The notes below the pieces were generated by a model. That model saw only the letters and a list, made by a program, of their open reading frames with translations, was not told the DNA's origin and did not search any database. DNA of 18,943 nucleotides from the NCBI GenBank assembly GCA_036524675.1, contig DATDBU010000066.1, positions 1-18,943 of the forward strand. The letters are read 5' to 3'. Positions 7,324 through 16,037 of this stretch are shown here, one piece after another (position 1 is the stretch's first letter; the number at the start of each line of letters is the position of its first letter). A program made the translations under genes and the position numbers. Origin of the DNA: DATDAW01 sp036524675. Its GTDB lineage: Bacteria; Verrucomicrobiota; Verrucomicrobiia; Chthoniobacterales; DASVRZ01.

Positions 7324-7397
7324 TCGGGGCGAGAGGATTTGAACCTCCGGCCTCCTGGTCCCAAACCAGGCGCTCTACCAAGCTAAGCTACGCCCCG
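7324..7397 (-). tRNA. tRNA-Pro (anticodon TGG)
   Basis: The minus strand folds into a full cloverleaf. The acceptor stem CGGGGCG pairs with CGCCCCG over seven pairs. The D arm contains AGCTTGGTAGAGC. The anticodon stem CCTGG/CCAGG closes the loop TTTGGGA, giving anticodon TGG. The T arm has the GTTCAAATC core. The discriminator base is A (7324). CCA is not encoded; the next transcribed bases are TTT. Confidence 0.97.
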
Positions 7398-7583
7398 AAA
7401 GCGAATGGCATCCTTACGCGATCTGTCACCGTTCCGCAACCCTGTCCCTGATACCGCCTCAAAAAAGGTATTTGTCTACGTTGGCCCGCGATGCCGCACT
7501 ACGAATGCTTTGGCTCGGCCCGATTTTGATGCGTGGCTCTCTCTTGTCTTTCGCCCATCCCACCGTTAGCTATAGATCTCCAA

Positions 7584-8648
7584 ATGAAAACCACCGCCCA
7601 GCGCCACGACGACCTTGAACGCATCATTGAGTTTGACTTCATTCGGGCCACCGAAGGAGCTGCCTTAAATTCCCTTCCCTGGCTGGGCCGCGGTGAAAAG
7701 GAACTCGCCGATGCCGCTGCTTGCGATGCCATTCGCGGAATGTTCGACCTGATTGATATTTGTGGCGAAGTGGTTATCGGCGAGGGCATTAAAGACAACG
7801 CTCCCGGGATTTTCAAAGGGGAACATCTCGGAACCTGGAGACCGGGCGGTCTCCATTTCCAAATCGCTCTGGATCCCATCGATGGCACCACGAATATCGC
7901 CAAAGGATCTCCGAATTCGATCAGTTGCATCGCAGCGGCAAGCCCGGAGGAAGGCGTCGATATCGCGCTGAAAGATATACCGACGTTCTATATGATGAAG
8001 CTTGCGTACGGGCCGCGTGTCATCAGCTACATGAAGCGCACCGGTATCAACACCGTGAGTATTCTCAATCCAATCGAGGAAACCCTCGTAAGCGTCGCGC
8101 GCGCCCTCCGCAAACGCATCCAGGATCTCGTCGTTGTCGTGCTGGATCGTCCACGGCACGCGGAATTGGTCACACGGGTCCGCAGCACGGGTGCGGCTTT
8201 GCGCATGATTTCCGACGGCGATATCACGGCGGCCATTGCGCCTGCTATCGCTGACAGCGGTGTCGATTTGTTTGTCGGCATCGGCGGCGCGCCGGAAGCC
8301 GTCCTTTCGTCCGCAGGCATCAAATGTCTCGGAGGCGATATGCAGACACGCATGTGGCCCCGCGACGACCAGGAGCGTCAGCAGGTGATTGAGGACGGAT
8401 ACGGCGACGAACTGGAAAAAGTCTTCTTTGCTGACGACCTGGCGAAAGGCCAAAACATCATCTTTTGCGCGACTGGAATCAGCGATAGTCCGATGCTCAA
8501 AGGCGTCCAAGTGAAAGGACACACAGCCATCACGCAATCGATACTGATGCGCGCCCGGAGCCGGACCATCCGAATGATTACGGCCCACCACGACCTCGAC
8601 CGAAAGACGATCCACCTGCGATCCGACGAGGGCGAACACAAGCTTTAG
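7584..8648 (+). CDS. glpX: Class II fructose-1,6-bisphosphatase (GlpX-type), divergent metal site
   Basis: GlpX enzymes hydrolyse fructose 1,6-bisphosphate in gluconeogenesis; some also act on sedoheptulose 1,7-bisphosphate. This copy has 354 residues. ATG 7584 was chosen because the family N-terminus (FIRATEGAALNSLPWLGRG, 19-37) follows directly; an upstream TTG at 7533 would add 17 unrelated residues. Compared from memory with E. coli GlpX, ligands D33 and E57 are kept as D43 (ELADAAA) and E67 (VIGEG), and D85 is D97. E88 of the DPxEGT motif is replaced by D100 (ALDPIDGTT), and the GEGEIDEAP segment is GEGIKDNAP here. Later family motifs are intact: LDRPRHAELV (188-197), GIGGAPEAVLSSAGIKCLGGD (232-252) and ATGISDSPMLKGV. 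It ends 16 bp before the convergent MscS gene. It is clearly of this family; the substrate may differ. Confidence 0.92.
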   Translation: MKTTAQRHDDLERIIEFDFIRATEGAALNSLPWLGRGEKELADAAACDAIRGMFDLIDICGEVVIGEGIKDNAPGIFKGEHLGTWRPGGLHFQIALDPIDGTTNIAKGSPNSISCIAAASPEEGVDIALKDIPTFYMMKLAYGPRVISYMKRTGINTVSILNPIEETLVSVARALRKRIQDLVVVVLDRPRHAELVTRVRSTGAALRMISDGDITAAIAPAIADSGVDLFVGIGGAPEAVLSSAGIKCLGGDMQTRMWPRDDQERQQVIEDGYGDELEKVFFADDLAKGQNIIFCATGISDSPMLKGVQVKGHTAITQSILMRARSRTIRMITAHHDLDRKTIHLRSDEGEHKL

Positions 8649-8664
8649 CGAACAACGCTCCACA

Positions 8665-11049
8665 CTAAAGGATGCGGATTTGCTCCCGCACCAGCATGGC
8701 GTGAACGGCTGTCACCAGCTCACTATTGACCTGGCGCCAGTTTTCGAAATCGTCGGTCCAAACGCGGAGAATGAATTTCAGCCCGCCAGGCACGAATTCG
8801 GCAAAAAGCGCCTGTGGTTCCGGCGTATCCACGATACGCTCATGGGTCTTCGCTATGTCTTTCAACAAACCGATCATTCGGAGCGGATCCGCCCCTTGCA
8901 CGACATTGACCGAAATCTCGATGATGTGTTGACGATTGGAGAGGGTCCAGTTGGTAAAACTGTCCGAAACTAGCTTTCCATTCGGCACTACGACTTCCGA
9001 TCCGCTCATGGTTTGCACGATGCTCGCCCGGATACCGATGCTCGTGACCCTGCCCGATATGTCGCCGAGTTGAATCACGTCGCCGACCTGCACCGGACGC
9101 TCGAACAACAAAATCAGACCGGAAACGAAATTGTTAACAATGTTTTGGAGACCAAATCCCAGGCCTACACCAAATGCGCCGGCCAAAATGGTTACTTTCG
9201 TCAAGTCGTATCCCAGCCGCGTGACCGCCACCAGAAATCCTACGAGCAGCAACGCATAGTGTAGCAGCGTCGAAATGGCATACGGCACGCCTCTGGCCAG
9301 TCGAACCCGCGGATAGATTTCCTCGTCGAGAACGAACCGGATGAACTTCGAAATCAAGAACGCCGCCGCAACGACGAGAAAGAACTGAAGGATGTTTCCC
9401 GGTGAGATCGTCGTCGCTCCGGCAGTCCATTGCAGATTCAGGAAGGTCGTTACCGCGTCAAATATGGGCCTGCGGATATAAAAAACGGTGATCGCCATGT
9501 ATACCCACAGCAACATCGCTGCCCATCGAACGAAACGGTAAAAGCGCAGCAGTAACAGCGGACGACTATGCCGGACGCTTCGCCAGTTGGCAAAGGGTGG
9601 GACGTGCAACAACACGGCAACAATGGCGTCCACCACATTTACCGCCGCAGCCAAAACCATGGCACCATAGGCGCTCCACAACAGACCAGCGACCAGCAAT
9701 TTCGAAATGCTCGAATAGCCGAATGCATTTGCCAAAAATCCTACAACCATCACAACCAGAGCCGCTTTTACAGCCCAACCGGCACGCTCCCACATCGGTC
9801 CCCGAGGATGTTTGTGAGTCGTTCGTAGAAACCAGATACAAAAAATGGCACCCCCCAGCATTTCCAAGAGAAAAACGATCCGTGACACGACCGGCAGCGA
9901 CGCGGCTACCGCCAGAAAAAGGCCGATTCCGTAGAACACCGCCAGCGCGTTCAAGAGCCGCTGGAGCGAGAATTCCACCATGCGCCGCATGATTAAAATC
10001 GTCGGAATTGCCCCTAGCGATCCGACAATCACATGCAGCAGCCGCGGCGGAAAAGGGTAAATCCACTGGACGAACAACAGCGATAATACAACGGCTGTCG
10101 CCATCGGCACGGCAAAGATGGGCGCCGCACTTTGTAAAGCCTGCTCTTCCGCACACCACGTACGCATGTGATCGCGCATCCACCGAAGGACAACTGTAAA
10201 TAACAGGATCAGCACCCCATGAATCACAAAACGGCCCTTATGCCGTTCTGCATAAGCAGTTACCGCAGTCCATTGTGCCGAGAGGGTCTCGCGGCTGTCT
10301 TCCATCAGCGTTTTGCCCTCGTCCTCCACGGATGATAAATCGCCTATGGAAAAAGCCGCGGACTCCCAAATACGCGGAACGTCCTGCTGAAAAAGCTGCG
10401 CATAAGCCTTCTGCTGTGCGTTGCGCACCGCCGAAAACGCTTCCGAAACAGAAACTAGCTGTGCGGCAACCTGATTTTGGAGCAGAGCAAGCGTGACCCC
10501 GCGGCTCTGCAATCGCAGTCGGGTTTTGTTAATATCGCTGATCAAACCAGTGATTCGTTGCACCACAGCAGCATTTGCTCCGGAAGCTTTTGCTGTGTCC
10601 AAGGTCCGCTGCCAAGTTGCTGCGAGATCGCCCAGTTTGGCGTCGCTTTTAGCCAGATCCGTCGCGCGCCGGGTGAGCGAACGCATCCAGAAATCCAACT
10701 GTCGCTGCACCTCACCCCAATCGGAATCGAGTGTTTGAAGCGTCTCGAGCGATGGCGCGGAAGAAAGCAACCGACTGCTTTCCTCGAGTCGCGCGGAAAT
10801 TTCCCTTCGAAGAATCGGCAGCTGGCGGTCCACGGCTGTCGTGGCTTCATCAGTCAGGACATTCACATCTGCCGCCTTGATACTCGCGGATGTGGAGTCA
10901 ACCCGCCCCGGAACCTCCTGCAGGGCGATGGGCGTTGGCGTTGGCAACGCCGAAGGGGACGGTGCCGGAGCGGGCGTTGGAGTCTGACCGTGCAGCTCAA
11001 CCGCCAGCGCATTCAAAAACAGCAGCGCAATCAGTAAGAACGGAGGCAT
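8665..11049 (-). CDS. MscS-family mechanosensitive channel with large periplasmic N-terminal domain
   Basis: This 794-residue protein should protect against osmotic down-shock by opening under membrane tension. It begins with a hydrophobic signal-like segment (1-17), then a Pro/Ala/Thr-rich linker (22-40), then a mostly helical region to about 270 that is probably periplasmic. About ten or eleven hydrophobic segments run from 274 to 640. The last is the MscS pore helix, ILAGAFGVGLGFGLQNIVNN (621-640), rich in Gly and Ala as expected, followed by FVSGLILLFERPVQVGDVI, the MscS beta domain (GRVTSIGIRASIVQT, VVVPNG) and the C-terminal alpha/beta part. The architecture is that of the larger MscK/YbdG/MscM-like members. 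It follows the YihY-type gene by 35 bp on the same strand and is probably co-transcribed. No Shine-Dalgarno is visible at ATG 11049. Confidence 0.92.
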   Translation of the reverse strand: MPPFLLIALLFLNALAVELHGQTPTPAPAPSPSALPTPTPIALQEVPGRVDSTSASIKAADVNVLTDEATTAVDRQLPILRREISARLEESSRLLSSAPSLETLQTLDSDWGEVQRQLDFWMRSLTRRATDLAKSDAKLGDLAATWQRTLDTAKASGANAAVVQRITGLISDINKTRLRLQSRGVTLALLQNQVAAQLVSVSEAFSAVRNAQQKAYAQLFQQDVPRIWESAAFSIGDLSSVEDEGKTLMEDSRETLSAQWTAVTAYAERHKGRFVIHGVLILLFTVVLRWMRDHMRTWCAEEQALQSAAPIFAVPMATAVVLSLLFVQWIYPFPPRLLHVIVGSLGAIPTILIMRRMVEFSLQRLLNALAVFYGIGLFLAVAASLPVVSRIVFLLEMLGGAIFCIWFLRTTHKHPRGPMWERAGWAVKAALVVMVVGFLANAFGYSSISKLLVAGLLWSAYGAMVLAAAVNVVDAIVAVLLHVPPFANWRSVRHSRPLLLLRFYRFVRWAAMLLWVYMAITVFYIRRPIFDAVTTFLNLQWTAGATTISPGNILQFFLVVAAAFLISKFIRFVLDEEIYPRVRLARGVPYAISTLLHYALLLVGFLVAVTRLGYDLTKVTILAGAFGVGLGFGLQNIVNNFVSGLILLFERPVQVGDVIQLGDISGRVTSIGIRASIVQTMSGSEVVVPNGKLVSDSFTNWTLSNRQHIIEISVNVVQGADPLRMIGLLKDIAKTHERIVDTPEPQALFAEFVPGGLKFILRVWTDDFENWRQVNSELVTAVHAMLVREQIRIL

Positions 11050-11084
11050 GTGCCCGCATCATGCGCCTTTTCCTGCGCGGGTCA

Positions 11085-12017
11085 TTACTTTTTCTTCCGC
11101 CCATTTCGCGCATTACCATCGCGCAATTCCTTGCTGGTAGCGCTGATGCAACCGCCGAAAATGATGATGGAACCGCTAATATAGATCCAGAAAAGCAGCG
11201 CCATGATTCCGGCAAACGCGCCGTAGAGTGTCACGTTGGTAATCTGCCCCGCGAACTTCGCGAAAACCTCCTGCATCACTTTCAGCAAGCACGTCACCAA
11301 CAACGCAGGGCCCCATACATCCCTCAGTGCCGTTGTTCTGGTAGGAGCGTATTTATAGAAAAGCGTAAGCGTATAAAGCAGGACGACGAATCCGACGATC
11401 ATCGTCGGCGCCTTGCTCGAATAAAGCGCTTTGACCAGATTCGCCATGATGTTCTTCACGACAGGCAGCGTGGAAAAAAATTCGTCCGTGTTTTTCAGCA
11501 ACTCCAAACCGAAACCCAGCAGTGTCGGAAGCAGAACCCCCAGCACCAGCGCGCTCGCAAGAATGCCCATCATCGCGAGATTCTTCAACGGCAGATGCCA
11601 CCACGAATATTCATCGCAACCCCACGCGCGGTTCACCCCTTGGACAAGCGCTTGAAAAAAGCGCAACGAACTCCATAGCAGCGTAATCAACGCCAGCGCA
11701 CTCGCTTGCGCGCGCGTCTGGATCACTCCCTCGATGGTTTTCACTACCATGGCACGATCGCTTTCCGACAGCGGCAGGTATTCCCTCAGCTTTTCGATCA
11801 CCGCATTAACCGCCTGCTGCTGGTCCTTGAACAAAAACAGACTGGAAACCGTCACCAGCAACACGATCAAAGGAAACAACGAAAAAAATGCATAATACGC
11901 GAACGAAGCTGCCCGCTGGTCCCCGCCGATCTCGGAATAACGTCCGATCGATTTCCAGACGAGCGTCCACAGACGCGCAACAAACGATTTTTGGCTAAAG
12001 TCTGGATTTCTTGCCAT
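11085..12017 (-). CDS. YihY/BrkB-family inner-membrane protein
   Basis: This 310-residue protein belongs to the YihY/virulence-factor BrkB family, once misassigned as ribonuclease BN; its molecular role is uncertain, with transport of lipid or other envelope components proposed. Family features seen are DQRAASFAYYAFFSLFPL (33-50), a conserved first helix, about six hydrophobic segments (44-63, 107-127, 147-170, 204-221, 235-250, 263-290), YKYAPTRTTALRDVWGPAL (221-239) and YGAFAGIMALLFWIYISG (265-282). The tail is hydrophilic and basic (NGRKKK). ATG 12017 is preceded at a suitable distance by AAAGG, the clearest ribosome binding site in the window, so I prefer it to the TTG at 12065. It lies upstream of the MscS gene in the same orientation and is divergent from tamB. 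Confidence 0.9.
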   Translation of the reverse strand: MARNPDFSQKSFVARLWTLVWKSIGRYSEIGGDQRAASFAYYAFFSLFPLIVLLVTVSSLFLFKDQQQAVNAVIEKLREYLPLSESDRAMVVKTIEGVIQTRAQASALALITLLWSSLRFFQALVQGVNRAWGCDEYSWWHLPLKNLAMMGILASALVLGVLLPTLLGFGLELLKNTDEFFSTLPVVKNIMANLVKALYSSKAPTMIVGFVVLLYTLTLFYKYAPTRTTALRDVWGPALLVTCLLKVMQEVFAKFAGQITNVTLYGAFAGIMALLFWIYISGSIIIFGGCISATSKELRDGNARNGRKKK

Positions 12018-12131
12018 CAGAACCTTTAATGAGTGCTTCGAGCCCTTCCGGTGCTCGATTCCCAACGCCGGGACGGTAGCTCCCGGGCGTAATCAGACCC
12101 AGTCCAAATTTCACGTACCCGTTTCGTTTTC
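12018..12131. promoter_or_regulatory. Divergent promoter region between the yihY-type gene and tamB, with a small inverted repeat
   Basis: These 114 bases separate two divergent transcription units and must hold both promoters. The only symmetric feature I see is TCGAGC at 12038-12043 with GCTCGA at 12053-12058, separated by nine bases. This could be an operator or a short hairpin in the leader of the yihY-type gene. I cannot assign convincing -35/-10 boxes. Confidence 0.35.
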
Positions 12132-15100
12132 ATGGAGGAACCAACTACGACGTCCAACGCCGGCCCCCAGCCGCGACGCCGGCCATGGCGGATGCTTTGG
12201 CGTTGGACCTGGCGGACAGCTCTTCTCTTGCTCGTTCTGGCGATCGTGTTCCATCGTCCACTTTTCTTTGGTGCCGTTCGGTTAGGCCTCAATCTGGCCG
12301 AAAAACCCGCAAAGATGCGGTTTGAATACGCGAAACTGAGCGGATCCATCTGGAGCGATCTGGAAATTGAAAAGTTTGCTCTCGTTCCAACAGCACCCAA
12401 CTCGATTGAAAAGCTCACTCTGGATCGGGCAAAAATTCGTTACCATCTCTGGGAATTCGTGCGCGGAGGGCTGCAGGGACTCGTCGAAAGCGTCGAGGTG
12501 AATCAGTTTTTCATCCGGATCGACGGCAAAACCAAATTTCCGCGGTCGCGACCGCCAAAACCTCGGTCCAAGCGATCCGACGAGGATTTCGATATCCCGA
12601 TTCCTTTTCCGAAAATGATCGATATCGAGCATGCGACTGTCGAGGTGGCGACCACGGGTGGGCTCATCGATATCCATGACGTCAGCCTCTCATTGTTGCC
12701 CGCTGGAGAAGGGCGGCTTTACGCGACGCGCGTTGCAATCCCAGGAGTGCGGACGTGGACAAATTTGGCCGCAAGAACGACTTACATCAATCGCGATCTC
12801 AACCTTTGGAACTTCAAAATTGCTGACAACGTGGTCGTGGATCGCCTCCAAATCGATGCGTCGCAGATCGGCGACATGCAGTTCAAGACGCAGCTTAACG
12901 CACAGGCTTTCGGCGGTCCGCTGTCTGCAAGTTACAACATGTCGAGCCTCGGTGGGACGAATGACATGGAACTCGCGATGTCTGGAAAGACCATTTCGCT
13001 TAAAGACTTGGTGGCCTATTTCAACCCGGAATCCAAAGTGACCGGCCAGTTGCAGACTCTTGATATCCAGCTGACGGGCGAAGTGGACAATTTGCGGACA
13101 TGGAGTGGGACCGTTCAAACGTCCATCGCAGATCCCGGTGTGGCGGCTGCCCGGTTTGAGGCGGCAAACGTGGACGTGACGATCACGCATGGTGTTGCCG
13201 ATCTAAAAACAGTTCGTCTGGCTAAAAAGGATACTGTGATCGCCGCAACCGGCTCCGCAGAATTCCCTGGGCGCAATAAAAAACAACATCCATTTAGAGC
13301 CAACATCACGATTACGGGCAACGTCCCCGATGTAAAACAGTTGGAATCCGAACAACTTACGGGTGGATCGGCAACCTTGCGATCCGTATTTACCGCTGAC
13401 CCCCAGCAAATAAAGGCCACGCTGGACGTGAACTCGCCCGAGGTCGATTTCAAGACGGGAAAGGCTTCGAAAATTGCGCTGAACGGCTGGTTTTCCAAGG
13501 CCGTTGCACCGCCGGATCAAACGACTCGCAAGGAAGTCCCATGGTGGAAGGGCGCCAAATTCCAAGCGGCATTTTCCACAGGCCCCGTGGTTTCCGCCGG
13601 CTATCAAATCGACGGCGTCGCCGGAACGGTGTCATCCGCGGAAGAGAAAATGACGATCGGACCGGTGGACATCCATCGGGCATCCAACACCGTCCACGCG
13701 GATGGCACATTCGACTTTTCCCAAAACGACCTGAACACAGTCTTTCAAATACGCGCGCCGGTCCTGAAAGAACTCGCCCTCGATCCTGCAAATCCCATCG
13801 TTGAAGGTTCTCTCGCAGGCAATGGAACGTTCCAACTGGTTCGTGGCGAACAAATTGCCAACATAACACTTGCGGGGACGGCCCTCGAACACAAGGGCCT
13901 CAAACTCGGCGAACTGAATGCCGAAGCCGGGCTTAAAGACAAGCTGGCGCGGATCACCCGGCTCGAGCTGAAAATGCCGAACCAGGGCTTTGTCCAGGCC
14001 ACCGGAAATTTCAACACCCAAAAAGTCGGCCAATACGGGGGACAGATCAGTATGAAATTGCCAGATCTCGGCTATTTCAAACCTCTCCTCGGGGCGAAGA
14101 TGAAGGACAAACCCCTCGACGGCGCCCTGCAGGTCGATTGGAGCGGAACGGGCGATCTATCAGCAAAGCAACACGAGGGACGGACTGCCATCCACCTGAC
14201 GAAAGGCCGATTCGACACCGTCTCTCAAGCGGCCGCAGAAATTTCCGGATATTACACGCCCAGACAAGCGGAGTTTCCAAAATTCGATTTCCACAGCAGT
14301 CACGGGAATCTTTCCGCAACCGTCGTTTACGCGGACAAGTCCGTTCTGATCAACGACCTCCGATTGACCCAGGCAACGGATCGATGGCTGGAAGGCAGTG
14401 TTCGTTTTCCGCTGGATCTGGAAAATGTCACCAAACCCGCTGGTTTATTCCCGCTCGATGGTCTGGCCGACATCCGCCTGACTTCAAACAGACTGGATCT
14501 CGGGAAGCTGCAGACGGATCTTCACCTCACACCCGTGGTGGCGGGGACACTCAATATGACTGCCGTCGGAAGCGGCAAACTCGAAAACCCAATTTTCGAT
14601 CTCAATCTGGCAATGACCGGCTTGAGATCCGACAAAGTACCGAAGCTCGAGCCTGCCGACATCCAGCTTATGCTTTCTCTCAAGGACGCCCGTGCAAGCT
14701 TGAACGGGCGCGCCAGACAATCGCTCATTCAGCCGCTTACGCTTGCCGGTGACCTGCCTTTTGACGTCGGCGCATTGGTGAAGACGGGCAAAATCGATCC
14801 GAACTCGCCCGTCCACGCCAGTGTGAGGCTGCCGCAGAGTTCACTCGCGAACGCCGCCAAGCTCACGCCTGCCCTGCGCGAACTCGATGGCTCACTCAGC
14901 CTCGAAGTCGATCTGGGCGGCACGTTGGCGAAGCCGAGAATCACCGGAAATCTGAAAACCGGCGTCAACACCCTTCGCTTCCGCAGCAACGCCTTGCCTG
15001 TGATTCGTTCGTTCGCGTTCGGTCTCGATTTTCGGGAAAACGTGATAACCATTTCATCGCTGAAAGGGGATCTTGCGGGTGGGCCATTCCAAGGCGGCGG

Positions 15101-16037
15101 CACGATCAACATCACCGATCCCAAAGCTCCGCAGCTCGATATCCGCCTCGGCGGCAAGAGCATTCTGTTTACACGCAGTGATAATATGATTGTCCGGTCG
15201 AATCTCGATCTCACCCTAAAAGGGCCGCTCGCCAGCGCTGAACTGGCCGGCACCGTTGCACTAACCGACAGCCGGTTTTTCCGGGACATCGACATTTTGC
15301 CCTTCAGTTTGCCCGGAAAACCTGCGCCGCCGCTGCCCAGCTCGAGACCGAATATCTCGATCACCGCCCCGCCCGTGCGGGATTGGAAATTCAACGTCGA
15401 CATCAAAACCCAGGACCCGTTTCTTGTCCGCGGGAATCTGGCGAACGGCACTGTCATCGCGGCGCTGAAACTAGGTGGCACCGGGCTTGCCCCGACACTG
15501 GATGGCTCGGCTCACATTCAGGATTTGATCGCATCCCTGCCGTTCAGCCGGCTATACATCGACTACGGCAATGTCTATTTCTCCAAAGACTTGCCGCCGC
15601 TCGGCCCGATCCTGGACATACGCGGCCACTCCAGAGTCCGCGACTACAATATTGACGTTTATGTGTGGGGCGACGCGCTGAAACCGCAGACGCTTTTCCT
15701 GAGCCAGCCGCCGCTTTCCCAAGAAGATGTCATGACCTTGCTGGGAACGGGTGTTACTCAACAGGAAATCACCGAAAACCCGCAGCTGCTCGCCGGTCGT
15801 GCCGGTTGGTTGGTCGTGCAGAAGTATTACAACAAGATCTTCCGGAGAAAAGCGACTCCGGAACAGGACTCCTTGCTAGATCGGGTCGATATCGAAATCG
15901 GCAACATCGATCCCAAAACGGGTCATGAGTCGGCAACCGCACGCCTTCGGCTTTCGGACAAATGGCAAATCGTTGGCGACCTGGACCTTACCGGCGGTGC
16001 CCGAGGACAGATTAGATATTTACTCCGGTTTAGATGA
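12132..16037 (+). CDS. tamB: TamB-like translocation/assembly module protein (DUF490, AsmA-like)
   Basis: This 1301-residue protein has the layout of TamB: a basic cytoplasmic start (RRRPWRMLWRWTWR), one inner-membrane anchor at about 29-48, then a very long beta-strand-rich periplasmic region. The C-terminal TamB domain is recognisable: TLDGSAHIQDLIASLPFSR, the segment LYIDYGNVYFSK, RGHSRVRDYNIDVYVWG (from 1164), SQPPLSQEDVMTLLGTG (about 1191-1207) and the ending RGQIRYLLRFR. TamB-family proteins span the periplasm as a long hydrophobic groove and work with an Omp85 barrel, either in barrel assembly or in phospholipid movement to the outer membrane. The stop codon overlaps the start of the Omp85 gene (ATGA at 16034-16037), which strongly supports a working pair. 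ATG 12132 is the first start in the frame with a sensible N-terminus; no ribosome binding site is visible. Confidence 0.9.
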   Translation: MEEPTTTSNAGPQPRRRPWRMLWRWTWRTALLLLVLAIVFHRPLFFGAVRLGLNLAEKPAKMRFEYAKLSGSIWSDLEIEKFALVPTAPNSIEKLTLDRAKIRYHLWEFVRGGLQGLVESVEVNQFFIRIDGKTKFPRSRPPKPRSKRSDEDFDIPIPFPKMIDIEHATVEVATTGGLIDIHDVSLSLLPAGEGRLYATRVAIPGVRTWTNLAARTTYINRDLNLWNFKIADNVVVDRLQIDASQIGDMQFKTQLNAQAFGGPLSASYNMSSLGGTNDMELAMSGKTISLKDLVAYFNPESKVTGQLQTLDIQLTGEVDNLRTWSGTVQTSIADPGVAAARFEAANVDVTITHGVADLKTVRLAKKDTVIAATGSAEFPGRNKKQHPFRANITITGNVPDVKQLESEQLTGGSATLRSVFTADPQQIKATLDVNSPEVDFKTGKASKIALNGWFSKAVAPPDQTTRKEVPWWKGAKFQAAFSTGPVVSAGYQIDGVAGTVSSAEEKMTIGPVDIHRASNTVHADGTFDFSQNDLNTVFQIRAPVLKELALDPANPIVEGSLAGNGTFQLVRGEQIANITLAGTALEHKGLKLGELNAEAGLKDKLARITRLELKMPNQGFVQATGNFNTQKVGQYGGQISMKLPDLGYFKPLLGAKMKDKPLDGALQVDWSGTGDLSAKQHEGRTAIHLTKGRFDTVSQAAAEISGYYTPRQAEFPKFDFHSSHGNLSATVVYADKSVLINDLRLTQATDRWLEGSVRFPLDLENVTKPAGLFPLDGLADIRLTSNRLDLGKLQTDLHLTPVVAGTLNMTAVGSGKLENPIFDLNLAMTGLRSDKVPKLEPADIQLMLSLKDARASLNGRARQSLIQPLTLAGDLPFDVGALVKTGKIDPNSPVHASVRLPQSSLANAAKLTPALRELDGSLSLEVDLGGTLAKPRITGNLKTGVNTLRFRSNALPVIRSFAFGLDFRENVITISSLKGDLAGGPFQGGGTINITDPKAPQLDIRLGGKSILFTRSDNMIVRSNLDLTLKGPLASAELAGTVALTDSRFFRDIDILPFSLPGKPAPPLPSSRPNISITAPPVRDWKFNVDIKTQDPFLVRGNLANGTVIAALKLGGTGLAPTLDGSAHIQDLIASLPFSRLYIDYGNVYFSKDLPPLGPILDIRGHSRVRDYNIDVYVWGDALKPQTLFLSQPPLSQEDVMTLLGTGVTQQEITENPQLLAGRAGWLVVQKYYNKIFRRKATPEQDSLLDRVDIEIGNIDPKTGHESATARLRLSDKWQIVGDLDLTGGARGQIRYLLRFR

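Noticed and set aside
7665..8663. 332-codon minus-strand open frame opposite glpX
   Set aside because: The plus strand has unmistakable GlpX motifs throughout, so the minus frame is an antisense by-product of codon bias.
8649..8664. Shared terminator between the convergent glpX and MscS genes
   Set aside because: Only 16 bases separate the stop codons, and I found no GC-rich stem followed by a T-run there.
10890..11678. 262-codon plus-strand open frame across the MscS and YihY-type genes
   Set aside because: It spans two real minus-strand genes and their gap, and its Gln/Arg/His-rich translation has no family features.
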